A DNA stretch of 64,000 bases from JACVRW01 sp963812915 (GTDB lineage: Bacteria > Actinomycetota > Thermoleophilia > Solirubrobacterales > Thermoleophilaceae), in NCBI GenBank assembly GCA_963812915.1, contig CAWEXB010000008.1, forward strand, positions 124,001 through 188,000, given 5' to 3'. How positions within the stretch are numbered: the stretch's first letter is position 1; each line of letters starts with the position of its first letter. Made by a program: the position numbers and the translations under genes. Of this stretch, positions 17,071-25,988 are shown in pieces. The notes under the pieces are model-generated. The model had not been told where the DNA came from. It did not search any database and worked only from the letters and a program-made list of their open reading frames with translations.

Positions 17071-17527
17071 CGCTCATCTCTCTGGCGGCCTGCCGGACGG
17101 CCTCGACGATCCCGCGGTAGCCGGTGCAGCGGCAGAGATTTCCCGCGAGCGCCTCCCCGATCTCCGCCTCGCTCGGATCGCGGCTCGCGGCGACGAACGG
17201 CTCGAGCGACATCAGGAAGCCCGCGGTGCAAAACCCGCACTGGAGCGCGTGGCGCTCGTGGAAGGCGCGCTGGAGCGGGTGCTCGCCGTCCGCCGCCAGC
17301 CCCTCGATCGTCCGTAGGCTGCGCCCGTTCGCCTGCACCGCGAGCATCAGGCACGAGCGCACAGGCTCGCCGTCGAGCTGAACGGTGCAGGCGCCGCAGA
17401 CGCCGTGCTCGCAGCCGACCTTGGTGCCGGTGAGGCCGACGTCGTGACGGATGAAGTCGGACAGCAGCGTGCGCGGCTCCACCTCGCGCTCGTGCAGCTC
17501 GCCGTTCACGTGCACGGCGACCCTCAC
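17063..17527 (-). CDS. Molybdenum hydroxylase small (2x[2Fe-2S]) subunit, CoxS-like
   Basis: A 154-residue electron-transfer subunit. The plant-type cluster uses C39, C44, C47 and C59 (GCEHGVCGAC ... SC). The second cluster uses C97, C100, C132 and C134 (CGFC ... CRC). It carries electrons between the molybdopterin subunit and the FAD subunit of a xanthine-dehydrogenase-family enzyme. All eight Cys are present and the length is standard. The GTG at 17527 overlaps the coxM-like stop (GTGA). Confidence 0.92.
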   Translation of the reverse strand: MRVAVHVNGELHEREVEPRTLLSDFIRHDVGLTGTKVGCEHGVCGACTVQLDGEPVRSCLMLAVQANGRSLRTIEGLAADGEHPLQRAFHERHALQCGFCTAGFLMSLEPFVAASRDPSEAEIGEALAGNLCRCTGYRGIVEAVRQAAREMSDG

Positions 17528-18321
17528 CGCGTAGCCTCCTCGATCGCGCGCCGCACCAGCTCGGCGATCAGCGCGCGGCGGTGGTCGTCCTCGACCGGCG
17601 ATGCGGCCAGGGCGGCCGCCTCGCGTGGGGCGGCTCCGTCCACGAGCGCGCGCTCGGCGGCGGGTGTGCGCAGCGGGGTCGGGCCGGCCCCCAGCACCGC
17701 GATGGCCGCATGCTCGCGCGGCGCCACAACGGCGGCCGCGCCGGCGATCGCGAAATCGCCGTGCGTCCGGGTGTGCTCGACGAACGCACTCCCGGCCCCA
17801 TCGGGCGGGGACGGAACCTCGATCTCCACCAGCAGCTCATCGGGCTCGAGCGCCGTCGTGAGCGGACCGACGAAGAGCTCGGCCGCGGCCAAGACACGCC
17901 GCCCGCGCGGCGACTGAGCGGTGAAGCGGGCGTCGAGGGCGGCTAGCGCGACCGGCAGCTCGGCGGCCGGGTCCGCGTGCGCGACCGAGCCGCCGACCGT
18001 CCCCCTGTTCCGTATCTGAGGGTGACCGGCCAAGCGCACCGCCTGGCTCAGAAGCGGCCAGCCGGCGGTCACGACGTCGGAGCGCTCGAGCGCCGACTGG
18101 CGCGTGAGCGCCCCGATTCGAAGCACGCCGTCGTCGCGCTCCAGCGCTGCGAGCTCCGACAGGCCGTTGATGTCCACCAGCAGCTCGGGCCGCGCGAGCC
18201 GGAAGTTGAGCAGCGGCACCAGGCTCTGGCCGCCCGCGAGCGCCATGGCCTCCTCGCCGAGCAGTCCGACAGCCTCGTCCAGCGAGCGGGCCGCGACGTA
18301 CTCGAACGGCGCCGGCTTCAC
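17524..18321 (-). CDS. Molybdenum hydroxylase medium (FAD) subunit, CoxM-like
   Basis: A 265-residue FAD-binding subunit. The family motifs AGGQSLVPLLNFRLARP (about 29-45) and RNRGTVGGSVAHADPAAELP (about 105-124) hold the flavin, and a CoxM-type C-terminal domain follows. It passes electrons from the iron-sulfur subunit to the acceptor. The GTG at 18321 overlaps the large-subunit stop by 4 bp. The gene order here is L-M-S, not the M-S-L order of classical cox operons. Confidence 0.92.
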   Translation of the reverse strand: MKPAPFEYVAARSLDEAVGLLGEEAMALAGGQSLVPLLNFRLARPELLVDINGLSELAALERDDGVLRIGALTRQSALERSDVVTAGWPLLSQAVRLAGHPQIRNRGTVGGSVAHADPAAELPVALAALDARFTAQSPRGRRVLAAAELFVGPLTTALEPDELLVEIEVPSPPDGAGSAFVEHTRTHGDFAIAGAAAVVAPREHAAIAVLGAGPTPLRTPAAERALVDGAAPREAAALAASPVEDDHRRALIAELVRRAIEEATR

Positions 18322-20516
18322 TCGTGCATCGCCCTCCAGAGCTTGTCCTCGGTGAACGGTGGGTCCACGTGGCGCCCCCCGAGTGCATCGGCCACGGCAT
18401 TCGCCGCGGCGGCGGGTGTGCCGATGGTTCCGCCCTCGCCGATTCCCTTGGCGCCAAGCGGGTTCAAGGGGGACGGCGATTCGACGAACGCCGTCGCGAT
18501 CGGCGGGACCTCGGCCGCGGTCAGCAGGCTGTAGTCGGCGAACGAGGCGGAGGTCGGCTGAGCCTGGTCGTCGTAGGTCGCCTCCTCGGTGAGGCACTCC
18601 CCCAGTCCCTGCACGGTGCCCCCGAGCACCTGGCCCTCGGCGAGCAGCGGGTTGACGATCGTCCCGGCGTCGTCGACCGCGGCCAGCCGCCGGACGGTGA
18701 GGCGGCCGGTGGCGCGCTCGATCTCGACCACCGCCGCGTAGGCGCCGGACCCGAACACGAGGTCGGAGTCGAACCGGGAGCTCGCTTCGAGCGCGCCGGC
18801 GGCCGCCACGTCGCGGAGCGCCACCGTGCGGCCGTCGGCGGACAACCCGTCCTCATTCCAAGCGATCTCGCCGGCCGCTGCGCCGAGCAGGCGCGCCGCG
18901 GCCTCCACGCACTGCTCCCGCAGCTCGTCGATCGCACGGATCACCGCCGAGCCGCCCACGGCGATCGAGCGGCTGCCGAAGGTGCCGGTGCCGGCGGGGA
19001 CGACGGCCGAGTCGCCGAACTCGAGCACGACGTCGGCCGGGTCGACGTGGAGCCGCGCGGCGGCAATCTGGGCGAATGTCGTGTCGTGGCCCTGGCCGTG
19101 CGGCGAGGTGCTGCTGCGGATCACCACCCGGCCGTCCGAGTCGAGCGTCGCGTTGGCCCCCTCGAACGCTCCGGCGGCGCGCTCCACGTACATCGCTACG
19201 CCCGTGCCGACGAGGCGCTCGTCGTCGGCGGCGCGCCGGGGCTCGACCAGCTCGAGCGCGAGATCGAGGCAGCGCCGGTAGTCGCCGGAGTCGTATGTGA
19301 AGCCGAGCGGCGATCTGTGGGGGAAGTCCGCGATCAGGTTGCGGCGACGCAGCTCGACGGGGTCGATCGAGAGCGCGCGAGCGGCGTCGTCCACGGCGCA
19401 CTCGAGGAAGTAGGCGGCCTCGGGCCGGCCGGCGCCGCGGTAGGGCCCGGTCGGGACCTTGTGGGTGCGCAGGCCGGTCGCCGACACTTCGGCGGCGGGA
19501 ATCGTGTAGCAGCCCGACATCAGCATCGCGGTGGTGTGCGGCGGGATCGCGGTGGCCGGGAGCAGGTAGGCGCCGAGGTCGGCCCGGATCCGCGCGCGGA
19601 CGGCCAGCATCCGGCCGTCGGCGCTCAGCGCCAGCTCCACGTCGGCCTCCATGCCGCGACCCTGATGGGCGGCCAGGAAGTTCTCGGTCCTGTCCTCGGC
19701 CCACTTAACCGGCCGACCGAGGTCGACCGCCGCGATCGCCGCGACCGCCGCCTCGGGCGCGAGCGGGCCCTTGCTCCCGAACGCGCCGCCGACGTCCGGA
19801 ACGACAACGCGCAGGCTCTCGGCCGATCGGTCGAGGACGTGCGCGAGATGCCTCAGCGGGCGGTGCGTGTCCTGAGCCGAGCACCACAGCGTCAGCACGT
19901 CACCGGCCGCGTCATGCGACGCGAGCGCGCCGCGCGTCTCCATGGGCGCGGCCACCAGGCGGGGCATCGCGTAACGGCCGCCCGCCACGACGTCCGCGGA
20001 CGCGAAGGCGTCCTCCACGCCGCCGCTGGTTCGGCGCCACCGCATCAGCTCGACGTCCGAGGCCGCGGGGTCGGCGATCGGGTCCAGCTCCTCGAACTCG
20101 ACCGCGACGAGCTCCGCGGCGTCCTCGGCGAGCGCCCGCGATTCCGCCACCACCGCGGCCACCGGCTGGCCGACGTAGCGCACCTCGGCCGCGGCGAGGA
20201 GCGGGTGCGGCTCGTCCGCCACCTCCGCCCCCTCGGGGATCTGGATGGGAAGCGGCCGCGTCCGTCCCTCGAGGTCGCGGGACGTGAGCACGGCGAGCAG
20301 GCCGGAGGCGCTCTCCGGCGGCGTGACCGAGAGCACGCGCGCGTGGGCATACGGGCTGCGCACGAACGCGAGGTGCACGAGCCCGGCCGGGTGGAGGTCG
20401 TCGAGGAACTCGCTGCGCCCGCTCAAGATGCGAGCGTCCTCGCGCCTGAGGAGCGGCCGGCCGACCAGGCGGCCGCCGGCCGGCGAGCCGACCGCACGCG
20501 ACCCGCCGGCGGGCAT
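18318..20516 (-). CDS. Molybdenum hydroxylase large subunit, form II CoxL / xanthine dehydrogenase family
   Basis: A 732-residue molybdopterin-cytosine-dinucleotide-type subunit. It shows DVGGAFGSKG (about 241-250), the form II active-site loop PYRGAGRPEA at 358-367 (form I CO dehydrogenases have a Cys-containing loop instead), HGQGHDTTFAQI, and the catalytic Glu in KGIGEGGTIG (E694). It therefore most likely hydroxylates an N-heterocycle, aldehyde or ketone, not CO. The ATG at 20516 touches the stop of the Gfo/Idh gene (TGATG). Neighbouring hydrolases and amidohydrolases suggest a ring-breakdown pathway. Confidence 0.9.
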   Translation of the reverse strand: MPAGGSRAVGSPAGGRLVGRPLLRREDARILSGRSEFLDDLHPAGLVHLAFVRSPYAHARVLSVTPPESASGLLAVLTSRDLEGRTRPLPIQIPEGAEVADEPHPLLAAAEVRYVGQPVAAVVAESRALAEDAAELVAVEFEELDPIADPAASDVELMRWRRTSGGVEDAFASADVVAGGRYAMPRLVAAPMETRGALASHDAAGDVLTLWCSAQDTHRPLRHLAHVLDRSAESLRVVVPDVGGAFGSKGPLAPEAAVAAIAAVDLGRPVKWAEDRTENFLAAHQGRGMEADVELALSADGRMLAVRARIRADLGAYLLPATAIPPHTTAMLMSGCYTIPAAEVSATGLRTHKVPTGPYRGAGRPEAAYFLECAVDDAARALSIDPVELRRRNLIADFPHRSPLGFTYDSGDYRRCLDLALELVEPRRAADDERLVGTGVAMYVERAAGAFEGANATLDSDGRVVIRSSTSPHGQGHDTTFAQIAAARLHVDPADVVLEFGDSAVVPAGTGTFGSRSIAVGGSAVIRAIDELREQCVEAAARLLGAAAGEIAWNEDGLSADGRTVALRDVAAAGALEASSRFDSDLVFGSGAYAAVVEIERATGRLTVRRLAAVDDAGTIVNPLLAEGQVLGGTVQGLGECLTEEATYDDQAQPTSASFADYSLLTAAEVPPIATAFVESPSPLNPLGAKGIGEGGTIGTPAAAANAVADALGGRHVDPPFTEDKLWRAMHE

Positions 20517-21490
20517 CAGCGGACGGCCTCCGCCTGCGAATCGAGTGCCTGCAGGATCACGCCGAGTGCGGCGAGCCCCTCCTCCGCGCCCGTCTCGATG
20601 CCCGCCTCGCCGCGGATGCAGCGGCCGAACTCGGCGAGCTCCTCGGCGAGCATGTCGCGCTGCTCGAACTCCACGGGCTCGCCGTCGAGCGCGAGCTCAG
20701 TTACGCCGTCGAGCGCCCGCGCATCCGGCCATACGGAGAAGTCCGTGCGGTAGTCGAGCACGGCCTCGCTGCCCAGCAGCCGCAGCGAGAGCGTCTTGGG
20801 CGAGACGTAGCTGCCGGTTACGACGCCGAGCGCGCCGGAGTCGAACTCGAGCTGGGCGACGCCCACGTCGTCGATGTCGGCGTCCGCGTGCAGGTGCGCG
20901 AAGCGCCCGCTCGCACGGCGGATCGGCCCCAGCCAGTACGCGAGTGTGTCGACGTGGTGGATGCCGAGCTGCATCAGCGGCCCGCCCGGGTTGCGCGAGC
21001 GCTGCGCGCGCCAAGCCTCCGGCTTGAAGGTCCCGGGGAGCGACATGTTGGCCTCGGCCAGGACCACTCGCCCGAGCGCCCCGGCGTCGATCAGCTGCTT
21101 GGCTCGCCGGGCCGCCCCGAGGCGCCTGAACGCGTGGCCGACCATCAGCGCCACGCCCGCCGCGAGGCAGGCGTCGCGAATCCGCTCCCCCGCGTCGAGC
21201 GTGTCGGCGATCGGCTTCTCAACGAACACGTGGCGTCCCAGCTCGGCGCAGGCGAGCGCGTGCTCTGAGTGCACGTCGTTCGGGGTCGCGATCAGAACGC
21301 CCTCCACCTCCCGATGCCCGATCGCCTCCTCGAGGCGGGGCGTCGGCTCGCAGCCGAAGCGCTCGGCGAACTCCCGGCGGCGTCGCTCGTCGCGGCAGTG
21401 ACACGTGACCACGCGCAAGCCGGCCCGCTGCGCCGCCGCGGCCAGCCGCGGCGCCCACATTCCGGCACCCAGCATCGCCACGCCGGTCAT
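20516..21490 (-). CDS. Gfo/Idh/MocA-family NAD(P)-dependent oxidoreductase
   Basis: A 324-residue protein. The N-terminal dinucleotide fold has GAGMWAPRLAAAA (about 8-20) and the family EKPIA motif (Lys contacts the nicotinamide). The C-terminal Gfo/Idh domain has GIHHVDTLAYWLGP. Members act on sugars, inositols and other polyols, or as dehalogenases and biliverdin-type reductases. The substrate is open. Start ATG 21490 overlaps the upstream hydrolase stop by 4 bp; it is an internal gene of the long leftward unit. Confidence 0.85.
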   Translation of the reverse strand: MTGVAMLGAGMWAPRLAAAAQRAGLRVVTCHCRDERRRREFAERFGCEPTPRLEEAIGHREVEGVLIATPNDVHSEHALACAELGRHVFVEKPIADTLDAGERIRDACLAAGVALMVGHAFRRLGAARRAKQLIDAGALGRVVLAEANMSLPGTFKPEAWRAQRSRNPGGPLMQLGIHHVDTLAYWLGPIRRASGRFAHLHADADIDDVGVAQLEFDSGALGVVTGSYVSPKTLSLRLLGSEAVLDYRTDFSVWPDARALDGVTELALDGEPVEFEQRDMLAEELAEFGRCIRGEAGIETGAEEGLAALGVILQALDSQAEAVR

Positions 21491-22542
21491 GTCAGCTGCT
21501 CCCGCATCCAGTCCGCGATCAGCGGCCTGGTCTTGTATGGCACGTTCGCGCAGCCGTGGTTGCCGTCGTCGTGCAATACGAACAGGCCGTTGGGCGCCTC
21601 GCGCGCCTGGCGCTCGGTCTGCTGCCAGGGGATGAGCCGGTCGAGCTTGCCCGTGACGAATAGCGCGGGCTGCGTCAGCCGATCGATCACGCCGGACAGA
21701 TCGAGCTCCGCCGCCCTGCTGCGGCCCTCGTCCTCGTCGCGCGCCCCGGACTTCGCTACGAACGTCTCGCGCGTCAGCGGCGGCACGCCGTCCCAGCACT
21801 CGCCGAAGCTGAAGGGGCCGCTCAGGCCGGCCACCGCCTTCACGCGCGGCTCGAACGCGCCGACCCGCGGCGCGTAGTAGCCGCCCAGGCTGACGCCGAA
21901 AGCGCCGACGCGATCCAGATCGAGGTCGTCGCGCCTCGCGAGCGTGTCGAGCAGCGCCGTAGCCCCGACCTCGTAGTCGGGCCGGATTGGGAGCCCGTAG
22001 CCCCCCTCGCCCTGGCCGGGGCCGTCGAGCGATGCGGTGGCCATCCCGCGCGCGAGGAACACCTCCTCCGGCCTGAAGAACTCCTCCTTCGTGGAGTCGA
22101 GACCGGGGATCAGGATCACGAGCGGCGGCCGCTCGCCCTGGCGCGGGCGGCGCACGTTCGCCACGAGGCGCGAGCCGTCGAGCGGCGCCTCGATCCGCTC
22201 GGCGGTCGGGTCGAGCAGCTCGTGCGCGCGCCGCAGCGCGGCCACCGCCTCGTCGGCAGCGGCCCGGCTGCGCTCCGCGTCCAGCACCCAGACGAACTTC
22301 GCGAAGTGGAAGCAGACCGCCGCCCGCAGCCAAGCCTCCCCCGCGCTCCGCCGGCGCCCCTCCGCCTCCGCCTCCCGGGCGAGGGCGGCGTGGACGCCGG
22401 CGGTGGCGCACCATTCGTCGAGCCACTCCTCCCATGTCTCGATTCGCGCCGTCGTAGCGAGGAAGTCGTTGTAGTCGACCCCCGCCTGCACGAAGCGCGG
22501 GGCCCAGTGGTCAATGGCTGCCTGCACGCGCGCGTCCGGCAC
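21487..22542 (-). CDS. Alpha/beta hydrolase, second 2,6-dihydropseudooxynicotine hydrolase-like copy
   Basis: A 351-residue paralogue of the hydrolase at 16027-17070, with the same helical N-terminal domain and PGLDSTKEEFF block (Glu153/154). The triad is S218 (FGVSLGGYY), D301 (GKLDRLIP) and H329 (DDGNHGCAN). The two copies align over their whole length without large gaps, so they may handle related intermediates. The GTG at 22542 lies 32 bp inside the end of the upstream flavoprotein gene, the largest overlap in this unit. Confidence 0.8.
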   Translation of the reverse strand: MPDARVQAAIDHWAPRFVQAGVDYNDFLATTARIETWEEWLDEWCATAGVHAALAREAEAEGRRRSAGEAWLRAAVCFHFAKFVWVLDAERSRAAADEAVAALRRAHELLDPTAERIEAPLDGSRLVANVRRPRQGERPPLVILIPGLDSTKEEFFRPEEVFLARGMATASLDGPGQGEGGYGLPIRPDYEVGATALLDTLARRDDLDLDRVGAFGVSLGGYYAPRVGAFEPRVKAVAGLSGPFSFGECWDGVPPLTRETFVAKSGARDEDEGRSRAAELDLSGVIDRLTQPALFVTGKLDRLIPWQQTERQAREAPNGLFVLHDDGNHGCANVPYKTRPLIADWMREQLT

Positions 22543-24109
22543 CGGCCATCACCTCCTCGGGGTCGTGACCGAGGTCGCTGAGCAGCACGGTGGCGGCGTT
22601 GCGCCCCGGAACGCCTGTGATCGATCCGCCCGGGTGCGTGGTGCCCCCGGTCTGGTAGAGGCCCGGAATCGGCATCCGATGGTCGGCGAACCCCGGCACC
22701 GGGCGGTGCGCCCCGCTGAACGGGAGGCTGCGATCGCCGCCGTGAAAGGTGCCGTGGATCATGTGCGCGTTCGAGCGCTCGATGTCGGCCGGGCTCTTGA
22801 CGAACGAGGCCACGATCGCCTCGTCGTCAAAGTTCGAGAGGAACCGGCGCACATGCGCGAGCTGCCTCGCGGCGACCTCCTGCTTGTAGCCGTCCCAGCC
22901 GCCCGGCGCCTCCCAAGCCTGGGGACTCAGAAGCTTGACGGTGTGATGTCCCTCGGGCGCCCGCGAGGGATCCACCAGCGTGGGGGTGGCCACCAGCAGC
23001 CAGGGAACCCCCTCGACCGGCCGACCGTCCCTTATGTCCCTGCCGCAGCGGATCACGTCCTCCGGCCAGGCGGCGGTGCCGGCCGACACCGCGCTGCGCG
23101 GGCCGTCCGGCGAGTCGAACACGGGCGGCTCGGTGGCAGCGAAGTACACGGCCATGCCGGGCATCCCGATGTCGTAGGTGTCGACGCCGTAGAGGAAGTC
23201 CTCGCCCCAGGCCTCCGACGGCGCCATCTCGACGAGGTGCTTGACGTGGATGGTCGAGACGACCGCCGAGCGCGCCAGGTAGCGCTCGCCGTCCTCGGTC
23301 TCCACTCCCGCGCAGCGCCCGTCCTCGAGCACCAGCCCGGTCACCCGCCGGTCGCACAGCACCGTGCCGCCCCGATCCTCGACGAAGCGCGTCAAGGCCT
23401 CCGTGAGGGCGCCGGAGCCGCCGCGCGGGATGGTCCAGCCGCGCCGCTGGCGCCCGAAGATGAGCGAGTACGCGAGCGGTCCCGAGCCCGGCGCGTCCAC
23501 CGGCACGAGGGTCTGGAACGCCATCCAGCACATGAACGCCCGCACGTGCCGGCTCTCGAACTCGCGCCGGATGATCTCCCACGCGCTGAGCATGTTGCGC
23601 CTCAGCCAGATCCTCCCCTTGGGGTGGTCGAGCAGCCGCTCCTCGAGTGAGGGGCCGAAGCCGACCGGGCTGAAGCGTGCCGCCCCGAATACGCCCTTCA
23701 CCTCGTCGTAGTCGGCGATCATGCGGCGGTAGGCGTCGGCGTCCGCGCGGGAGTAGCGCGCGATTTCCTCGCAGGTGCGGTCGAGATCGAGCCACATGGT
23801 GAGATGCCGGCCGTCCGGGAAGGCGACGTGTCCGACCGGATCCGGATCGATGTACTCGAGCCCGTAGTCGGCCTTCAGCCCGAGCTCGTCGCGCGTCAGG
23901 AGCGGGTTCACCTGGATGATCGTGTGGCCGGTCGAGCACGAGTCGATCTTGTAGCCGGGCAGCAGCATCTCCTCCGTGGCCGCGCCGCCGCCGGGGATCG
24001 GACGGGCGTCGAGCACCAGGCACTCGTAGCCCGCCTTCGCCAGGTAGGCCGCCGTGATCAGGCTGTTGTGCCCGGCCCCGGCGACGACGACGTCGGCCGT
24101 GACGCTCAT
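22511..24109 (-). CDS. NAD(P)/FAD-dependent oxidoreductase, phytoene desaturase-like (COG1233)
   Basis: A 532-residue flavoprotein. The ADVVVAGAGHNSLITAAYLAKAG Rossmann motif is at 5-27 and a C-terminal GLYQTGGTTHPGGSITGVPGRNAA block closes the FAD site, as in the phytoene desaturase/amine oxidase group. No carotenoid genes are nearby, so carotenoid desaturation is unlikely. In catabolic clusters such proteins usually oxidise a saturated or amine-containing intermediate. The ATG at 24109 overlaps the true end of the amidohydrolase upstream (ATGA). Confidence 0.8.
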   Translation of the reverse strand: MSVTADVVVAGAGHNSLITAAYLAKAGYECLVLDARPIPGGGAATEEMLLPGYKIDSCSTGHTIIQVNPLLTRDELGLKADYGLEYIDPDPVGHVAFPDGRHLTMWLDLDRTCEEIARYSRADADAYRRMIADYDEVKGVFGAARFSPVGFGPSLEERLLDHPKGRIWLRRNMLSAWEIIRREFESRHVRAFMCWMAFQTLVPVDAPGSGPLAYSLIFGRQRRGWTIPRGGSGALTEALTRFVEDRGGTVLCDRRVTGLVLEDGRCAGVETEDGERYLARSAVVSTIHVKHLVEMAPSEAWGEDFLYGVDTYDIGMPGMAVYFAATEPPVFDSPDGPRSAVSAGTAAWPEDVIRCGRDIRDGRPVEGVPWLLVATPTLVDPSRAPEGHHTVKLLSPQAWEAPGGWDGYKQEVAARQLAHVRRFLSNFDDEAIVASFVKSPADIERSNAHMIHGTFHGGDRSLPFSGAHRPVPGFADHRMPIPGLYQTGGTTHPGGSITGVPGRNAATVLLSDLGHDPEEVMAGAGRARAGSH

Positions 24110-24124
24110 TTGAGGGTCTCCTCT

Positions 24125-25105
24125 CTACCGGTCAGGCGCTCCGCGTTGCCGGCCAGGATCGCGGCCTCCGCCTCGGGGGCGAGATCGAGCCCGCGAACGG
24201 TGCCTGACGGCGGCCGGGTCGCCCATGTCGAAGGGGTAGTCCGATCCAAGCAGCACCCGCTCGGGTCCCGCGAAGGCGATCAGCGCCCGGAGCAGCTCGG
24301 TGTCGTGCGTGACGGTGTCGAAGCAAAAGCGCCGTATCGACTCCTCCGGCGACTCGGCCAGGCGCGCCCGGGCCTGCGGCTGGAAGGTATGCGCGTGCCG
24401 CAGCCGGCCGCGGAGCGCGAGCAGCGCGCCGCCGCCGTGCGCCAGCACCATTCGCAGCCGGGGATGGCGCTCGAACACCCCGGCCATGACCAGGTGGGCC
24501 GCGGCGATCGTCGTCTCGAACGGGTTGCCGACGCTGTTCCAGAGGTAGTAGTCGCCGAGCGCCGGCACGTCGAAGCCGCGCGTGGTCGGGTGCACGAAGA
24601 CGAGCGCGCCGGTGCGCTCGGCGGCGGCCCAAAAGCGGTCGAAACGATCGTCGCCGAGGTAGGCCCCGCGTACGCTCGCGGCCACCTCGACGCCGACGAG
24701 CTCGCCGCGTGCCATCAGCCGCTCCAGCTCGCTCGCCGCCAGCTCGGGCTCCTGGAGCGGCACCCCGCCCAGCGCGGCGACCCGCTCCGGTCGCGCGCGC
24801 ACCAGCGCCGCCAGCGCGTCGTTCTGGATCCGGCAGCGTCGCAGTCCCTCGTCCGGCTCCACCTCGTAGAAGAGCAGCGGCACCCACGGGCTGAGCACCG
24901 TGCGCTCGATGCCGGCCGCCTCCTGCGCCTCGATGATCCGATCGGCGTCGACGAACTCCGCGAGCGCCGAGCGAATCGGCCGGCCGCCGAGCTCCACCAC
25001 CTGAGCCCCGTCCTCGCGGTACACGCGCGGGCGCCAGTCCTCGGACGGTGCGGCGTCGCGAGTGATATCGGGGACGATGACGTGGGCGTGGAGGTCGGTC
25101 GTCAT
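24125..25105 (-). CDS. Amidohydrolase 2 family protein (ACMSD-like), 3' end frameshifted
   Basis: A TIM-barrel metallo-enzyme related to aminocarboxymuconate-semialdehyde decarboxylase and resorcylate decarboxylases. Metal ligands are H6 and H8 (DLHAHV), a His in VFVHPTTRG and the Asp in LLGSDYPFDMGDP. After DPAAV the present frame turns into Arg-rich sequence and stops at 24125. One base less near 24201-24206 restores the usual end (GTVRGLDLAPEAEAAILAGN), which stops at 24106 in an ATGA overlap with the next gene. The corrected span of 1000 bp is one base over a multiple of three. The start is ATG 25105, 1 bp after the EamA stop. Confidence 0.82.
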   Translation of the reverse strand: MTTDLHAHVIVPDITRDAAPSEDWRPRVYREDGAQVVELGGRPIRSALAEFVDADRIIEAQEAAGIERTVLSPWVPLLFYEVEPDEGLRRCRIQNDALAALVRARPERVAALGGVPLQEPELAASELERLMARGELVGVEVAASVRGAYLGDDRFDRFWAAAERTGALVFVHPTTRGFDVPALGDYYLWNSVGNPFETTIAAAHLVMAGVFERHPRLRMVLAHGGGALLALRGRLRHAHTFQPQARARLAESPEESIRRFCFDTVTHDTELLRALIAFAGPERVLLGSDYPFDMGDPAAVRHRSRARSRPRGGGRDPGRQRGAPDR

Positions 25106-25106
25106 C

Positions 25107-25988
25107 TCAGTCCGCCGCAATCAGGAGCAGTGAGCCCGCGACCACGAGGCCGGCGCCCAGCCAGATGCGGGCGTCGACGCGCTCGAGGTGCCGGCCGGCG
25201 ATCACGGGCGCGAGCAGCAGCACGGTCGGCACGGCGAGCAGGTTGAGGGAGAGCACCACGCCGACGTCGGCCAGGTCGAGCGCCTCCCAGCGGCCCCAGA
25301 TGGCCAGCGCCACGAGCACCCCGGAGACCAGCTTGAGCGCCACGCCCTCGCGAGGCAGGTCCCGCGCGGAGCGGCGCTCCCCCGGGGTGGCGGCGAGGAC
25401 GAACGCGTACGCCACAGCGGAGAAGACGAGACCGATGGTCACTCCGAGCAGCGGCGAGTCGAGCTCCTCCAGTCCCTCCACCGTGAACACCGGGCTGAGG
25501 GCCCACAGGAAGGCGGTGGCCACGCCGGGCAGCGAATCCTGCCAGCGCAGGCCGGCCTCGGCGCGGGGATCCGTGATCACTAGCGCGCCCGCCACCATCA
25601 CCGCGATGCCCGCCAGGGCCGCCGTGCCCGGCGTCTGGCCGAGCGTGACCGCTGCGATCGCCAAGCCGAACAGCGGCACCGTCGTGAGCAGCGGGCTCGT
25701 CCGAGCGGCGCCGATACGGTCCTGACTCACGTTCAGGAGCGTCCAGCCGAGGAAGAAGTGCACCAGGCCGGCCAGCCCAAAGCTGATCAGCGCCCAGGCG
25801 GAGGCATCGGCCAGCAGCGGCAGGTCGCCCACGGCGATGCACGCCCCGAGCAGGAGCGCGGTCGCGATCAGCAGCTGCAGGAAGGTCGAGACGTAGACGT
25901 CGTCGAGCCGGCGAACGGCTCTGACGTTCACGCTCTGAAAGAGCCCGAACCCGATTCCGGACACCGCCGCCCATAGGACGCCCGTCAC
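25107..25988 (-). CDS. EamA/DMT-family transporter
   Basis: A 293-residue protein with about ten membrane helices in two EamA repeats, the drug/metabolite transporter fold. It probably moves a small metabolite across the inner membrane, possibly exporting an intermediate of this pathway. The GTG at 25988 overlaps the livF stop (GTGA), so it is co-translated with the Liv-type importer. The substrate cannot be read. Confidence 0.85.
   Translation of the reverse strand: MTGVLWAAVSGIGFGLFQSVNVRAVRRLDDVYVSTFLQLLIATALLLGACIAVGDLPLLADASAWALISFGLAGLVHFFLGWTLLNVSQDRIGAARTSPLLTTVPLFGLAIAAVTLGQTPGTAALAGIAVMVAGALVITDPRAEAGLRWQDSLPGVATAFLWALSPVFTVEGLEELDSPLLGVTIGLVFSAVAYAFVLAATPGERRSARDLPREGVALKLVSGVLVALAIWGRWEALDLADVGVVLSLNLLAVPTVLLLAPVIAGRHLERVDARIWLGAGLVVAGSLLLIAAD

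Noticed and set aside
18318..20516. Calling the first hydroxylase a CO dehydrogenase
   Set aside because: The active-site loop is the form II type (PYRGAGR), which lacks the Cys-containing loop of true form I CO dehydrogenases.
22511..24109. Carotenoid (phytoene) desaturase
   Set aside because: Only the general FAD fold supports this; no carotenoid genes are nearby and the gene is embedded in a catabolic unit.
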